A program made the translations under genes and the position numbers. A DNA stretch of 58,710 bases from Streptomyces sp. WAC 04229 (lineage in GTDB: Bacteria; Actinomycetota; Actinomycetes; Streptomycetales; Streptomycetaceae), in NCBI RefSeq assembly GCF_003947455.1, contig NZ_QHJH01000029.1:1-58710 (forward strand). Reading direction: 5' to 3'. This document shows positions 11,819 to 19,680 of the stretch, piece by piece. The first letter of the stretch is position 1. Every line of letters starts with the position of its first letter. A model generated the notes under the pieces. It searched no databases and had not been told where the DNA came from. It worked only from the letters and a program-made list of their open reading frames with translations.

Positions 11819-11855
11819 GCCGTGGAGCGAGTGCTTCCGGCCGCCGTCAGGACGC

Positions 11856-13289
11856 TCACGACCCGCCGGCCGACGGGTCGACGGTGACCGGGTGCCAGGT
11901 GGGCGGCAGCAGCGCGGGCACGTGCGCGCCCCGCACCTCCGCGTACTCGGTGTTGGCCGCGAGGAGCTGCGTGCGGGCCGCGCGCGGGTCGGTCTCCTTG
12001 TGCGCGGTCATGTGGGCGGCGACGAGACCCGCGACCACGGGGGTGGCGAACGAGGTGCCGCTCCACTGCGCGTGCCCCTCGAACATCACCTGGTCCGGCT
12101 TGGCGGGTGCCTCGCCCGGCTCGCTCAGCACCCCGTTGTGCCGGGGGTACTGGCAGGTGCAGGGATAGGCGAACCCGAACCGGCAGGCGTCGTAGGTGGA
12201 GTGCTGGTAGACGTACGGCACGGGGGTCCCGAACCCGGTCAGCGCGCTGGTGAGGCGCTCGCCCGGGGCGTAGACCTTGACCCAGCCGCCGTGGTTGCTG
12301 AAGCAGGCGCCGAACTCGCCGTCGGAGCGCAGCGCGCCGACCGACAGCACCGAGTTCTCCCAGCCGGGCAGGTCGGCGTAGGCGGCGGGCCAGAACGGCG
12401 TGGCGCTGGCGTTGTTGCCGGCGGCGGCGACGAGCAGGGTGCGCTGGTCGCGCAGTTCCTCCATGAAGGCGTGCACCCCGAGCAGGCCGTCCACGCGGCC
12501 GTTGGAGGTGCCGGCGGAGAGGCTGAGGACCTCGGGCCAGCCGCCGCGGTCGACGGCCTCGAAGAGCTTCTCGCCCAGCTCCGACTCCAGGATGGCCCCG
12601 GCGTCGTTGAGCGTGCCCAGGACGGTCACGTCGGTGTTGGGGGCGACGGCGGCGACGAGCCCGGCGATGAAGGTGCCGTGGCCGACGTACTGCAGCAGGA
12701 CGCCGTCGTCGTCGCACTCCTTGAGCTGGGCGTCGCCGTCGGTGTGGGCCAGCAGCGGGTAGGAGCGGTAGTCGTTCATGAGGCCGGTGTCGATGACGAG
12801 GACGCCCACGGCGGTCTCCTCGTCGTACGGCGTACCGGCGGCGGCCGGGTTCGGCGGCTCGCTGACCGGGACCGGTACGGGTTCGTCGCCGGGGCAGGCG
12901 TTGACGGCGATGGAGACGACGTGGTTGCGGCTGATCAGCCGGCGCCCCGCGCGACCCTCCACGGTCCGCAGGGAGCGCAGGGCGTGGGCGACGGTGGAGT
13001 CGGTGCCGCGGTCGCCCTCGTCCGCCTCGCCGACCCGGATGCGGGTGATGCCGGTGCGGTTGGTCTCGGGGCCGGCGCGGCGCACGGAATCCGAGGTGAG
13101 TCCGGACATGGCGGTGAAGTGGTCGCGCACGGTGTCCTCGACGATGCGGGCCTCCTCGCCGTCGCGGGCGAGGACGACGCCCTTCTCGTAGAAGAACTCG
13201 GCGGAGTCGTCCGGGCCCATCGCCAGCGGGATGTCCGGCATCGAGCGCTGGATCTGGTCGAACTGCTCGTGGAATCGCTGTGGTGCCAT
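11856..13289 (-). CDS. Intracellular S8 (subtilisin-like) serine peptidase
   Basis: 477 residues with a complete catalytic triad: Asp167 in VLVIDTG, His204 in GHGTFIAG and Ser413 in SGTSFATP; the oxyanion Asn lies in AAAGNN (about 291). No signal peptide is present, so it probably acts in the cytosol. The first 150 residues are a non-catalytic N-terminal region containing a charged segment (TRIRVGEADEGDRGTD) that may serve as propeptide or sensor. ATG 13289 is supported by GGAGG 7 nt upstream. Downstream lie the sigma factor (GTGA overlap) and the acidic protein; upstream and divergent is the TPR-CHAT protease. The grouping suggests a protease that processes or responds to the sigma module; the target is unknown. 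Confidence 0.9.
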   Translation of the reverse strand: MAPQRFHEQFDQIQRSMPDIPLAMGPDDSAEFFYEKGVVLARDGEEARIVEDTVRDHFTAMSGLTSDSVRRAGPETNRTGITRIRVGEADEGDRGTDSTVAHALRSLRTVEGRAGRRLISRNHVVSIAVNACPGDEPVPVPVSEPPNPAAAGTPYDEETAVGVLVIDTGLMNDYRSYPLLAHTDGDAQLKECDDDGVLLQYVGHGTFIAGLVAAVAPNTDVTVLGTLNDAGAILESELGEKLFEAVDRGGWPEVLSLSAGTSNGRVDGLLGVHAFMEELRDQRTLLVAAAGNNASATPFWPAAYADLPGWENSVLSVGALRSDGEFGACFSNHGGWVKVYAPGERLTSALTGFGTPVPYVYQHSTYDACRFGFAYPCTCQYPRHNGVLSEPGEAPAKPDQVMFEGHAQWSGTSFATPVVAGLVAAHMTAHKETDPRAARTQLLAANTEYAEVRGAHVPALLPPTWHPVTVDPSAGGS

Positions 13290-13397
13290 GGCATGTCCTC
13301 CACGTCGGCGGCGGTGACGGCGGTCGTGGCCGCGTCCGGCTGCGGTCTGGCTGCGGCCGGGGCCGCGTTCTTCAATCAGAGTCCCGGGGCGGCCGAT

Positions 13398-13417
13398 TGA
13401 TACAGACTCGAACCTGT
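13398..13417 (+). promoter_or_regulatory. TGATACAG box upstream of the CHAT gene
   Basis: The octamer TGATACAG at 13398-13405 recurs exactly at 18105-18112 in the other divergent promoter of the same locus. Here ACAG and CTGT form a short dyad around 8 bp. It lies 46 bp upstream of the GTG at 13451 and could be a shared -10-like element or operator. Confidence 0.35.
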
Positions 13418-13450
13418 GGGGTGTGGTTCCGGAGCACTACCATCCGTGGG

Positions 13451-16267
13451 GTGACGGCGGGAAACGACTCGGTTCTCCAACTGCTGCCCATGGTGTTCGC
13501 CGCCCCCAACGAAGCGCTGGCGCGGGCGGAGGAACTGCTCGCGGCCGATCCGTCGCCGCTGCACGCCTCGGTCGCCCACCAGGTGATCGGCATCTGGCAG
13601 CGGGACTTCGGCGACACCCGGCTGGCCCTGGCCCACCTGCGGCGCGCCCGGGATCTGGCCTCCCGCGCGGACTCGCCCGAGCGGGAGGCGGACGTCCTGG
13701 CCACGCTCGGGGTCGCGTTGGTGCATTCCGGGCGCACGCGGGAGGGGCTGGCCGCGTTCGAGCGGGGCGTGGCGCGCGGCACCGGGCACACCAGGGCGCG
13801 GGTGCTGTTCCGGCGGGCGTACGTCTGGTGGGTGCTCGGGCGGCACCGGGAGGCGCTGGAGGACGTGCGGCGGGCGATCCCCGTACTGCGGCAGGCGGAC
13901 GACGTGATCTGGACGGCGCGGGCGCTGACGCTGCGGGCGACCGTGCACCTGGCGCTGGGCTCGGTGGAGCGCGCGGACGCCGACTTCACGGCGGCGGAGC
14001 GGCTGTGGGACACGACCGGCCAGGAGCACGACAAGGCGGACGCGGTGGAGAGCCGGGGGCTCGCGGCGTTCCGGTCCGGTGACGTGCCGGCGGCGCTGCG
14101 GCTGCTGGACGAGGCGGAGGAGCGGTACGCGAAGCTGGGCACGCCGACGTTCATGCTCACCATCCGGCGGTGCGAGGTGCTGATGGCGGCGGGGCTGGCC
14201 ACGGAGGCGCTCACCGAGGCGGACGCGGCGACGGCCGCGCTGGACGGGATCGGCGGGCAGTCCACGCGCAGGGCCGAGTTGCTGCTGGTCGCCGCGCGGG
14301 CGGCCCGGCTGGCGGGCGAGCCGCGGACCTCGCTGGCGCGCGCGGCTCTGGCGGTGCGGCTGTTCGCCGGGCAGCGGCGCACCTGGTACGAGACGCACGC
14401 CCGGCTGGTGCTGCTGGAGGCGCGGGTCGCCACGGGGCGCGCGTCGGGGCGGCTGGTCGCGGACGCGGCGGCGGTGGCCGAGCGGCTGGCCGCCTTCGGG
14501 GCACCGGCCGCGCCGGAGGCGTCGCTGCTCGCGGGCCGGATCGCGCTCGGTCTCGGCTGGACGGCGGACGCGGAACGGCATCTGGCCGTCGCCGCGCGCA
14601 GCCGGCACGGCGGACCGCCGCTGGCGCGGATGACCGGCTGGGCGGCGCAGGCGCTGCGGGCCCGGGCGGCGGGGTCGGCGCGCGGGGTGCTGGAGGCCTG
14701 CCGACGGGGCCTGGACGTGCTCGACGACCACCGGATGACGCTGGGCGCCTCGGAGCTGCGGGCCCGGGCCACGGCGCAGGGGGCCGAACTGGCGGCGCTC
14801 GCGCAGGAGGCCAGTCTGGTCTCGGGCGGGCCGCGGCGGCTGCTGGTGTGGAGCGAGCGCTGGCGGGCGACGGTGCTGGCGGCGCCGCCGACCCGGCCAC
14901 CGGCCGATCCCGCGCTGCTGAGCGGCATGACGGCGTTCCGGGAGATCGCCGCCCGCGCGGAGGAGGCCCGCACGGACGGCGGCCGGCCCGTCCCCGCGCT
15001 GGAGCGCGAACAGCGGCGCCTGGAGCGGGAGATCCGCTCCCGCACCCTGCACATGCGGGGCGGGGCGCCCGGCGACGGCGACCGGTTCGACGTCGGGCGG
15101 CTGCTGCGGCGGCTGGGGGACGACGTACGGCTGGTGGAACTGGCCGTGCTCGACGGGCGGGTGCACGTGCTGCTGTGCGGACAGGGGCGGGTGCGGCGGT
15201 TCGCGGCCGGGCTGCTGGCGGAGGCGGAACGGGAGGCGGAGCACGTGCAGGCCGGGCTGCGGCGGCTGGCCCACCCGGGGGCGGAGGCGCGGCTGCCCCT
15301 CGTGGAGGCGGCGGGCGCGCGCCTCCAGGAGCTGCTGCTCGGCCCCGCCGCGGCCCACCTCGGCTCCGGTCCGGTGGTGGTGGTCCCGCCCGGCCGCCTG
15401 CACCGGGTGCCGTGGGCCCTGCTGCCCGCGCTGCGCGAGCGGGTGCTCAGCGTGTCGCCGTCGGCGAGCAGCTGGCTGCGCGCGAGCGACACGGCCCCAC
15501 CGCCCGGCGGCCGCCAGGTCCTGGTCCGCGGCCCGGGACTGGCGAGCGGCGGGGCCGAGGTGACGGAGCTGGCGGAGCGGTACGGGGCGGTGGGGGCGCC
15601 GGGCGTGGCGGCGCCGGGCGGGACGACACCCGGCGCGCCCGGCACCGGCGCGTACAGGGGGCCGGGGGACCGGACGGACGGGACTCCGGACCGCGCCGAC
15701 GGGACGCCCGGCCGCACGGACCGGGCGCTCGGCCCGGCCGACGGGTACGGCGTCCCGGGCGGCGGGGCCGGGTCCCCCGGCCGTCCCGTGCCGCGGCCCA
15801 CCGTGCTGGAGGGCGACGCGGCGCGGGTGCCGCGGGTGCTGCGGGAGTTGGACGGGGCCGCGTTGGCGCACATCGCCGCGCACGGCACCTTCCGTGCGGA
15901 CAGCCCGCTGTTCTCGTCGCTGCGCATGGCGGACGGGCCGCTCATCGTGCACGACCTGGAGCGCCTCGACCGCAGCCCGTACCGGATCATCCTGTCCTGC
16001 TGCGACACCGCGCGGTTCGCGTCCGTCGGCGCGGACGAGCTGCTCGGGCTGGTCACCGCGCTGCTGCCGCTGGGCACGGCAGGCGTGGTGGCGTGCAGCG
16101 CGCCCGTCAACGACGCCGCGGTGGTGCCGCTGATGCTCGCCCTACACAAGGGCCTGGACGCCGGTCTGTCGCTGGCGGAGGCGCTGCGCGACGCGCGGGC
16201 CGCGCTGCCGGGCGACGCGGTGCACCAGGCGACCGGCTGGGCCTTCTCGGCGTTCGGCGCGGCCTGA
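13451..16267 (+). CDS. TPR-CHAT caspase-like protease
   Basis: 938 residues from GTG 13451 (GTG 13421 is an alternative; neither has a clear ribosome site). Residues about 10-480 are tetratricopeptide-like helical repeats. About 560-938 form a CHAT domain (caspase family): catalytic His811 in AHIAAHGTF and Cys851 in ILSCCDTAR, the usual LSAC-E/D-T motif. A Pro/Gly-rich low-complexity insert (about 717-785, imperfect heptads DRTDGTP, DRADGTP) interrupts the CHAT domain before the His. CHAT proteases with TPRs act as sensors or effectors in separase-like and bacterial immune systems. It is divergent from the subtilase and convergent with the LuxR ATPase gene. Substrate unknown. Confidence 0.88.
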   Translation: MTAGNDSVLQLLPMVFAAPNEALARAEELLAADPSPLHASVAHQVIGIWQRDFGDTRLALAHLRRARDLASRADSPEREADVLATLGVALVHSGRTREGLAAFERGVARGTGHTRARVLFRRAYVWWVLGRHREALEDVRRAIPVLRQADDVIWTARALTLRATVHLALGSVERADADFTAAERLWDTTGQEHDKADAVESRGLAAFRSGDVPAALRLLDEAEERYAKLGTPTFMLTIRRCEVLMAAGLATEALTEADAATAALDGIGGQSTRRAELLLVAARAARLAGEPRTSLARAALAVRLFAGQRRTWYETHARLVLLEARVATGRASGRLVADAAAVAERLAAFGAPAAPEASLLAGRIALGLGWTADAERHLAVAARSRHGGPPLARMTGWAAQALRARAAGSARGVLEACRRGLDVLDDHRMTLGASELRARATAQGAELAALAQEASLVSGGPRRLLVWSERWRATVLAAPPTRPPADPALLSGMTAFREIAARAEEARTDGGRPVPALEREQRRLEREIRSRTLHMRGGAPGDGDRFDVGRLLRRLGDDVRLVELAVLDGRVHVLLCGQGRVRRFAAGLLAEAEREAEHVQAGLRRLAHPGAEARLPLVEAAGARLQELLLGPAAAHLGSGPVVVVPPGRLHRVPWALLPALRERVLSVSPSASSWLRASDTAPPPGGRQVLVRGPGLASGGAEVTELAERYGAVGAPGVAAPGGTTPGAPGTGAYRGPGDRTDGTPDRADGTPGRTDRALGPADGYGVPGGGAGSPGRPVPRPTVLEGDAARVPRVLRELDGAALAHIAAHGTFRADSPLFSSLRMADGPLIVHDLERLDRSPYRIILSCCDTARFASVGADELLGLVTALLPLGTAGVVACSAPVNDAAVVPLMLALHKGLDAGLSLAEALRDARAALPGDAVHQATGWAFSAFGAA

Positions 16268-16286
16268 GACCTCGCCGACGGACGCG

Positions 16287-18101
16287 TCAGGCGGGCTGGG
16301 ACTCGGGCAGGTCCATCAGCCAGGGCAGGGCGCCGCGGTCGCCGGCGCCGAGGCGGGTGTAGGCGCCGTAGAGGTGGTTGCCGACGGTGCGGACGGACAG
16401 GGTGAGGCGCTCCGCGATCTGCCGGTTGCTCAGACCCGCGGCGGCCAGCGTGACGATCTGCCGCTGGCGGGCGGTGAGTTCGCCGAGCACCAGTGCGGAC
16501 AGGGCCGGGGTGCGGGCGCCCTGGCAGCGCCTGGCGAGGGCGGCGGCGCGGGTGCGGGCGGTACGGGCGGCGCGCGGGTCGCGGTGGGCGGGCACCGCCT
16601 GGGCGTGCGCCTCGGCCGCGAACAGCAGGAAGCCGCGCCGCTCCAGCTCCTCGGCCACCCGGTCGAGCGCGGGTCCGTCCTCGCGCGCGAGGGCGTCGGC
16701 GTGCTCGGCGAAGACGCCGGTCAGCCGCCCGGCGGCCCGGTCGGGGGCGCCGAGCCGCACGGCGTCGTACGGGTCGTCGGAACCGGCCGCGCGGAGGGCC
16801 TCGTCGAGGTCGCCGCGCGCGGCGGCGGCCCAGGCGGCCGTGCCGTGGCTCCCCGCCGACGTCTCGCCCGACTGGGCGGTGGCCAGGGCGAGTTCACTGA
16901 GGCAGGAGGAGTCGTCGAGGCTCGTCCGCAGTCCCTCCCGGGCCCACGCGGCGGCCTCGCTCAGCCGCCCGCGCAATCGGGCGAAGCGGGCGCGCAGCGC
17001 CGCGTACCCGGCGGGCAGCGGCGTTCCCTCGGCCGCCAGCCACTCCCCCACGGGCGTCTCCAGCTCCGTTACGTCGGCCTGTTCGATGCGCAGCGCGAGG
17101 GCGGCCCGCTCCACCTCCAGGGCGGGGCCGCACCGGTCGGGGGTGCGGGCCAGGCGCCGGGCCCGCAGCCGGCCCGTGGCGGCGCGCAGTACCGGGCCGT
17201 GCAGGGGGTGGGCGAGCCGGGCGGTGCCCCGGTCGTCGACCGTGACCAGGCCGTCGGCCTCCAGGCGCTCCAGGATCCGTACGTCGAGATCGTCCGGGTC
17301 GAGGGGCAGGGGCTCGGCGAAGGCAAGGCGTTCGAGTGTCTCGCGCTCCTCGGGGCGCTCGCGGTCGAGGAGGGGCGCGGTGCGTTCCCGCACCCCCGCG
17401 GTGATCGGTACCGGCCCCCGCCAGGCCCGCTGGTCCGTACCGGGCACCGGCAGGAGCAGGTCGTGCTCGCGCAGGGCGGCCAGCAGGTCGCGCAGCAGCC
17501 GCAGGTCCCCCCGGCACAGGCGGTGCAGCCGGTCGGCGGTGAGGGGGTCCAGGCGAGTGCCCGCCCCCGCCGTGAGCAGTTCGGCGGTCTCCTCGCGGGG
17601 CAGCGGTTCCAGGGCGAGGCGCGGCAGCAGTTCGCCGGACCACAGCCGGGACACCGCGCCCGGTACGGCGGCGCCCTCGGTGGCGACCACCAGGAGGCGG
17701 GTGCGGCCGTGCACGGCGAGCTGGTGCACCAGGGCGGCGGAGGCGCTGTCGAGCAGGTGCGCGTCGTCGACCAGCAGCAGCCGTACGCCGGACAGCAGGT
17801 GCAGCGCGCGGTGCAGCGTGACGCCTTCGGGCAGCAGGTGGGCGAAGGCGGCGAAGGGGATGTCCCGGGCCTCGGGCGTGCCGGCCGCGCGGGCGCAGTC
17901 CAGGCCGCGCAGGGCCTCGGTCACGAGCCGGGTCTTGCCGAAGCCCGCCGGGCCCGTCACCACGAGGCCGCCCCGTCCGGCGGCCACGGACCGGCGCACC
18001 AGCTCCAGTTCGTCCGTCCGCCCGGTGAACGGCCAGGGCGTCCAGGGCGTCTTCGCGTCGCGCAGAGAAGTCGTCACGACAACATGAGCCGGCCTACTCA
18101 T
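16287..18101 (-). CDS. LuxR-family ATPase regulator (small LAL type)
   Basis: 604 residues. Walker A GPAGFGKT is at 50-57 and Walker B LLLVDDAH near residue 110, so the N-terminal half is an AAA/STAND-type ATPase. A TPR-like helical middle follows. The C-terminal 65 residues are a LuxR/FixJ helix-turn-helix (LTARQRQIVTLAAAGLSNRQ). It is shorter than the usual 900-residue LAL activators. These proteins bind DNA after nucleotide- and ligand-dependent activation. ATG 18101 has an AGGG just upstream. It is divergent from the astacin-like gene across a 72-bp gap full of nested palindromes, suggesting it controls itself and that gene. It ends 19 bp from the CHAT stop. Confidence 0.88.
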   Translation of the reverse strand: MSRPAHVVVTTSLRDAKTPWTPWPFTGRTDELELVRRSVAAGRGGLVVTGPAGFGKTRLVTEALRGLDCARAAGTPEARDIPFAAFAHLLPEGVTLHRALHLLSGVRLLLVDDAHLLDSASAALVHQLAVHGRTRLLVVATEGAAVPGAVSRLWSGELLPRLALEPLPREETAELLTAGAGTRLDPLTADRLHRLCRGDLRLLRDLLAALREHDLLLPVPGTDQRAWRGPVPITAGVRERTAPLLDRERPEERETLERLAFAEPLPLDPDDLDVRILERLEADGLVTVDDRGTARLAHPLHGPVLRAATGRLRARRLARTPDRCGPALEVERAALALRIEQADVTELETPVGEWLAAEGTPLPAGYAALRARFARLRGRLSEAAAWAREGLRTSLDDSSCLSELALATAQSGETSAGSHGTAAWAAAARGDLDEALRAAGSDDPYDAVRLGAPDRAAGRLTGVFAEHADALAREDGPALDRVAEELERRGFLLFAAEAHAQAVPAHRDPRAARTARTRAAALARRCQGARTPALSALVLGELTARQRQIVTLAAAGLSNRQIAERLTLSVRTVGNHLYGAYTRLGAGDRGALPWLMDLPESQPA

Positions 18102-18137
18102 CCCTGATACAGGGTGACTTGAGTACCCCCCGACTCA
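18095..18137. promoter_or_regulatory. Nested inverted repeats between the LuxR regulator and astacin-like genes
   Basis: CCCTG-ATA-CAGGG is a perfect palindrome at 18102-18114. It is enclosed by TACTCA (18095-18100) and TGAGTA (18120-18125), and TGAGT (18120-18124) pairs again with ACTCA (18133-18137). Three dyads within 43 bp of a 72-bp divergent promoter region strongly suggest an operator, most simply for the LuxR-type regulator itself. Confidence 0.5.
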
Positions 18138-18173
18138 GGCGCCGGATCCCGGCCGGACGGCAGTCTGGGGGTC

Positions 18174-19253
18174 ATGACCGCACGCTACTGCTCGCTCGCG
18201 CAGCAGCCGCTCCCCGCGTTCGCGCCGGGGCTGGCCGCCGAGCGTGTCGCCGCGCTCGTCGGCGGGCAGCGGATGTGGGTCGACGGAACCGTTCTGCACT
18301 ACTGCTTCCTGGGCGGCGACACCGACGACTCGGTGGTCCCGATGCGGGGGGCCGGCCGGCCGCGGCGGGAATCGTGGGTCGGGACCGAGGAGCAACGGGA
18401 CGTGGTGCGCGACTGCTTCCGGGAGTGGCGGGACCTCGGCATCGGGGTCGGTCTCACCGAGGTGCGGGACCGCTCGGAGGCGGAGCTGCGCATCGGCTTC
18501 CAGCCCGGTGACGGATCCTGGTCGGCGATCGGCAAGGACGCGCTCCGGGTCGGTCTGAACGACCGCACGATGAACTTCGGCTGGGACCTGACCGCGCCGG
18601 GTGAGCGCGCGACGGCCCTGCACCAGATCGGGCACGCGCTCGGCATGCTGCACGAGCACCAGAGCCCGTTCGCGGGCATCCTCTGGGACGACGAGGCGGT
18701 CTACACCGAGCTGGCGGGCCCGCCCAACCACTGGAGCCGGGAGCGGACCTTCCACAACATCCTGCGCAAGCTCGACGGCGACGAGGCCAACGGACCGGTC
18801 TGGGACCCGCAGTCGATCATGGAGTACCCCTTCCCGTCGGGTCTGATACTGGAGCCCGAGCACTACCGCTCGGGACTCCAGCCGCCCGGCACCCTGTCCG
18901 CCGCCGACAAGGAGTTCGCCCTGCGCTGGTACCCGCCCACCGGCCGGCCGGGTCCGCTGGTGCCGTTCCGTTCGGTGCCGCTCGGCCTCGGGCCCGGCGA
19001 GCAGGCCGACTTCCGGCTGGACCCGCCGGAGACCCGCGAGTACACCGTGGGCACCTTCGGGGACAGCGACGCCGTCGTCGTGGTCTTCGAGGAGCGGGAC
19101 GGCGTGCCCCGCTTCCTCGTGGGACAGGACGACGGCGGCACCTCCCGCAACGCCACCATCAGGGCCCGTTTCGTCAAGGGCCGCCGCTATGTCGTCCGGG
19201 TGCGCCTGTACTCCTCGTGGGGTGCGGGCGAGACCGCGGTCATGTGCTGGTGA
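18174..19253 (+). CDS. Astacin-like zinc metallopeptidase with catalytic Glu replaced by Gln
   Basis: 359 residues, no signal peptide, so probably cytosolic. The zinc site reads HQIGHALGMLHE: His150, His154 and His160 match the extended HExxHxxGxxH ligands of astacins/metzincins, but residue 151, normally the general-base Glu, is Gln (codon CAG). A Met-turn-like SIMEYPF follows (SIMHY in active astacins; here the Tyr is kept). The last 100 residues look like a beta-sandwich appendage (YTVGTFGDSDAVVVVFEE). ATG 18174 follows GGGGG. The substitution should abolish or cripple hydrolysis while keeping metal and peptide binding. It is divergent from the LuxR ATPase regulator and may be a binding or decoy component of the protease locus. 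Confidence 0.82.
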   Translation: MTARYCSLAQQPLPAFAPGLAAERVAALVGGQRMWVDGTVLHYCFLGGDTDDSVVPMRGAGRPRRESWVGTEEQRDVVRDCFREWRDLGIGVGLTEVRDRSEAELRIGFQPGDGSWSAIGKDALRVGLNDRTMNFGWDLTAPGERATALHQIGHALGMLHEHQSPFAGILWDDEAVYTELAGPPNHWSRERTFHNILRKLDGDEANGPVWDPQSIMEYPFPSGLILEPEHYRSGLQPPGTLSAADKEFALRWYPPTGRPGPLVPFRSVPLGLGPGEQADFRLDPPETREYTVGTFGDSDAVVVVFEERDGVPRFLVGQDDGGTSRNATIRARFVKGRRYVVRVRLYSSWGAGETAVMCW

Positions 19254-19308
19254 CCGCGGGACTCAGGAACGCCCGGGCGCCGCGGCCACAGTCCGGCACC
19301 GGGGGCCG

Positions 19309-19388
19309 GCCGCCGTACGCCACCTTCGGGGGAGGGTGACGTACGGCGGCACACGCCGTGTCCGCCGCTGGGGGGCGGCGGACACGGC
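19309..19388. terminator. Two tandem strong hairpins
   Basis: The first (19309-19350) pairs GCCGCCGTACGCCACC with GGTGACGTACGGCGGC (one mismatch). The second (19355-19388) pairs GCCGTGTCCGCCGC with GCGGCGGACACGGC perfectly around a TGGGGG loop. They lie between the convergent astacin-like gene and the end of the RppA operon and probably terminate both. Confidence 0.7.
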
Positions 19389-19439
19389 GACTTCCGTGAA
19401 GCGGCGCCGGCGTGGCCGGCGGCGGCGGGCGTCGCGATC

Positions 19440-19680
19440 CGTGAGGCGGTACCGACGTCGGCGGGAACGGCGTGGGCGACACCGCCCGAGGAGCGGATGG
19501 CCGCGACGACACGGTCCGCGGCCTGCTTGCTGTCGGGGTGGTCCGAGGAGTGGTTGACGGCCACCGCGGCGCCCTCCGCAGCGAGCCGGATCGCGATCGC
19601 TGCCCCGATGCCTTTCGAAGCACCGGTGACCACCGCACTTTGCCCGTCAGGCGTGCGGGCGCGTCTTTCAGCTTGGACAT
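19440..19680 (-). pseudogene. SDR oxidoreductase fragment, frameshifted and truncated
   Basis: From ATG 19680 (AGGGGG ribosome site) the frame reads MSKLKDAPARLTGKV, and one base further on a -1 step is needed to enter AVVTGASKGIGAAIAIRL, the Rossmann TG-x-x-x-GIG motif of short-chain dehydrogenases. Similarity continues through VNHSSDHPDSKQAADRVVAAI and ends at about ADV, well before the catalytic Ser-Tyr-Lys. The remaining two thirds is missing and replaced by hairpins. Its start overlaps the end of the FAD oxidase gene by 13 bp, so it was once the last gene of the RppA operon. It is probably a ketoreductase relic (FabG/THN reductase-like). Confidence 0.75.

Noticed and set aside
13290..13375. 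Leader peptide upstream of the subtilase (TTG at 13375)
   Set aside because: The frame lacks a ribosome site and continues through the subtilase gene out of frame with no coding character.
9837..13400. 1187-codon open frame on the plus strand
   Set aside because: It runs through the amidohydrolase out of frame and antisense to the acidic protein, sigma factor and subtilase; no family resemblance, typical high-GC shadow.
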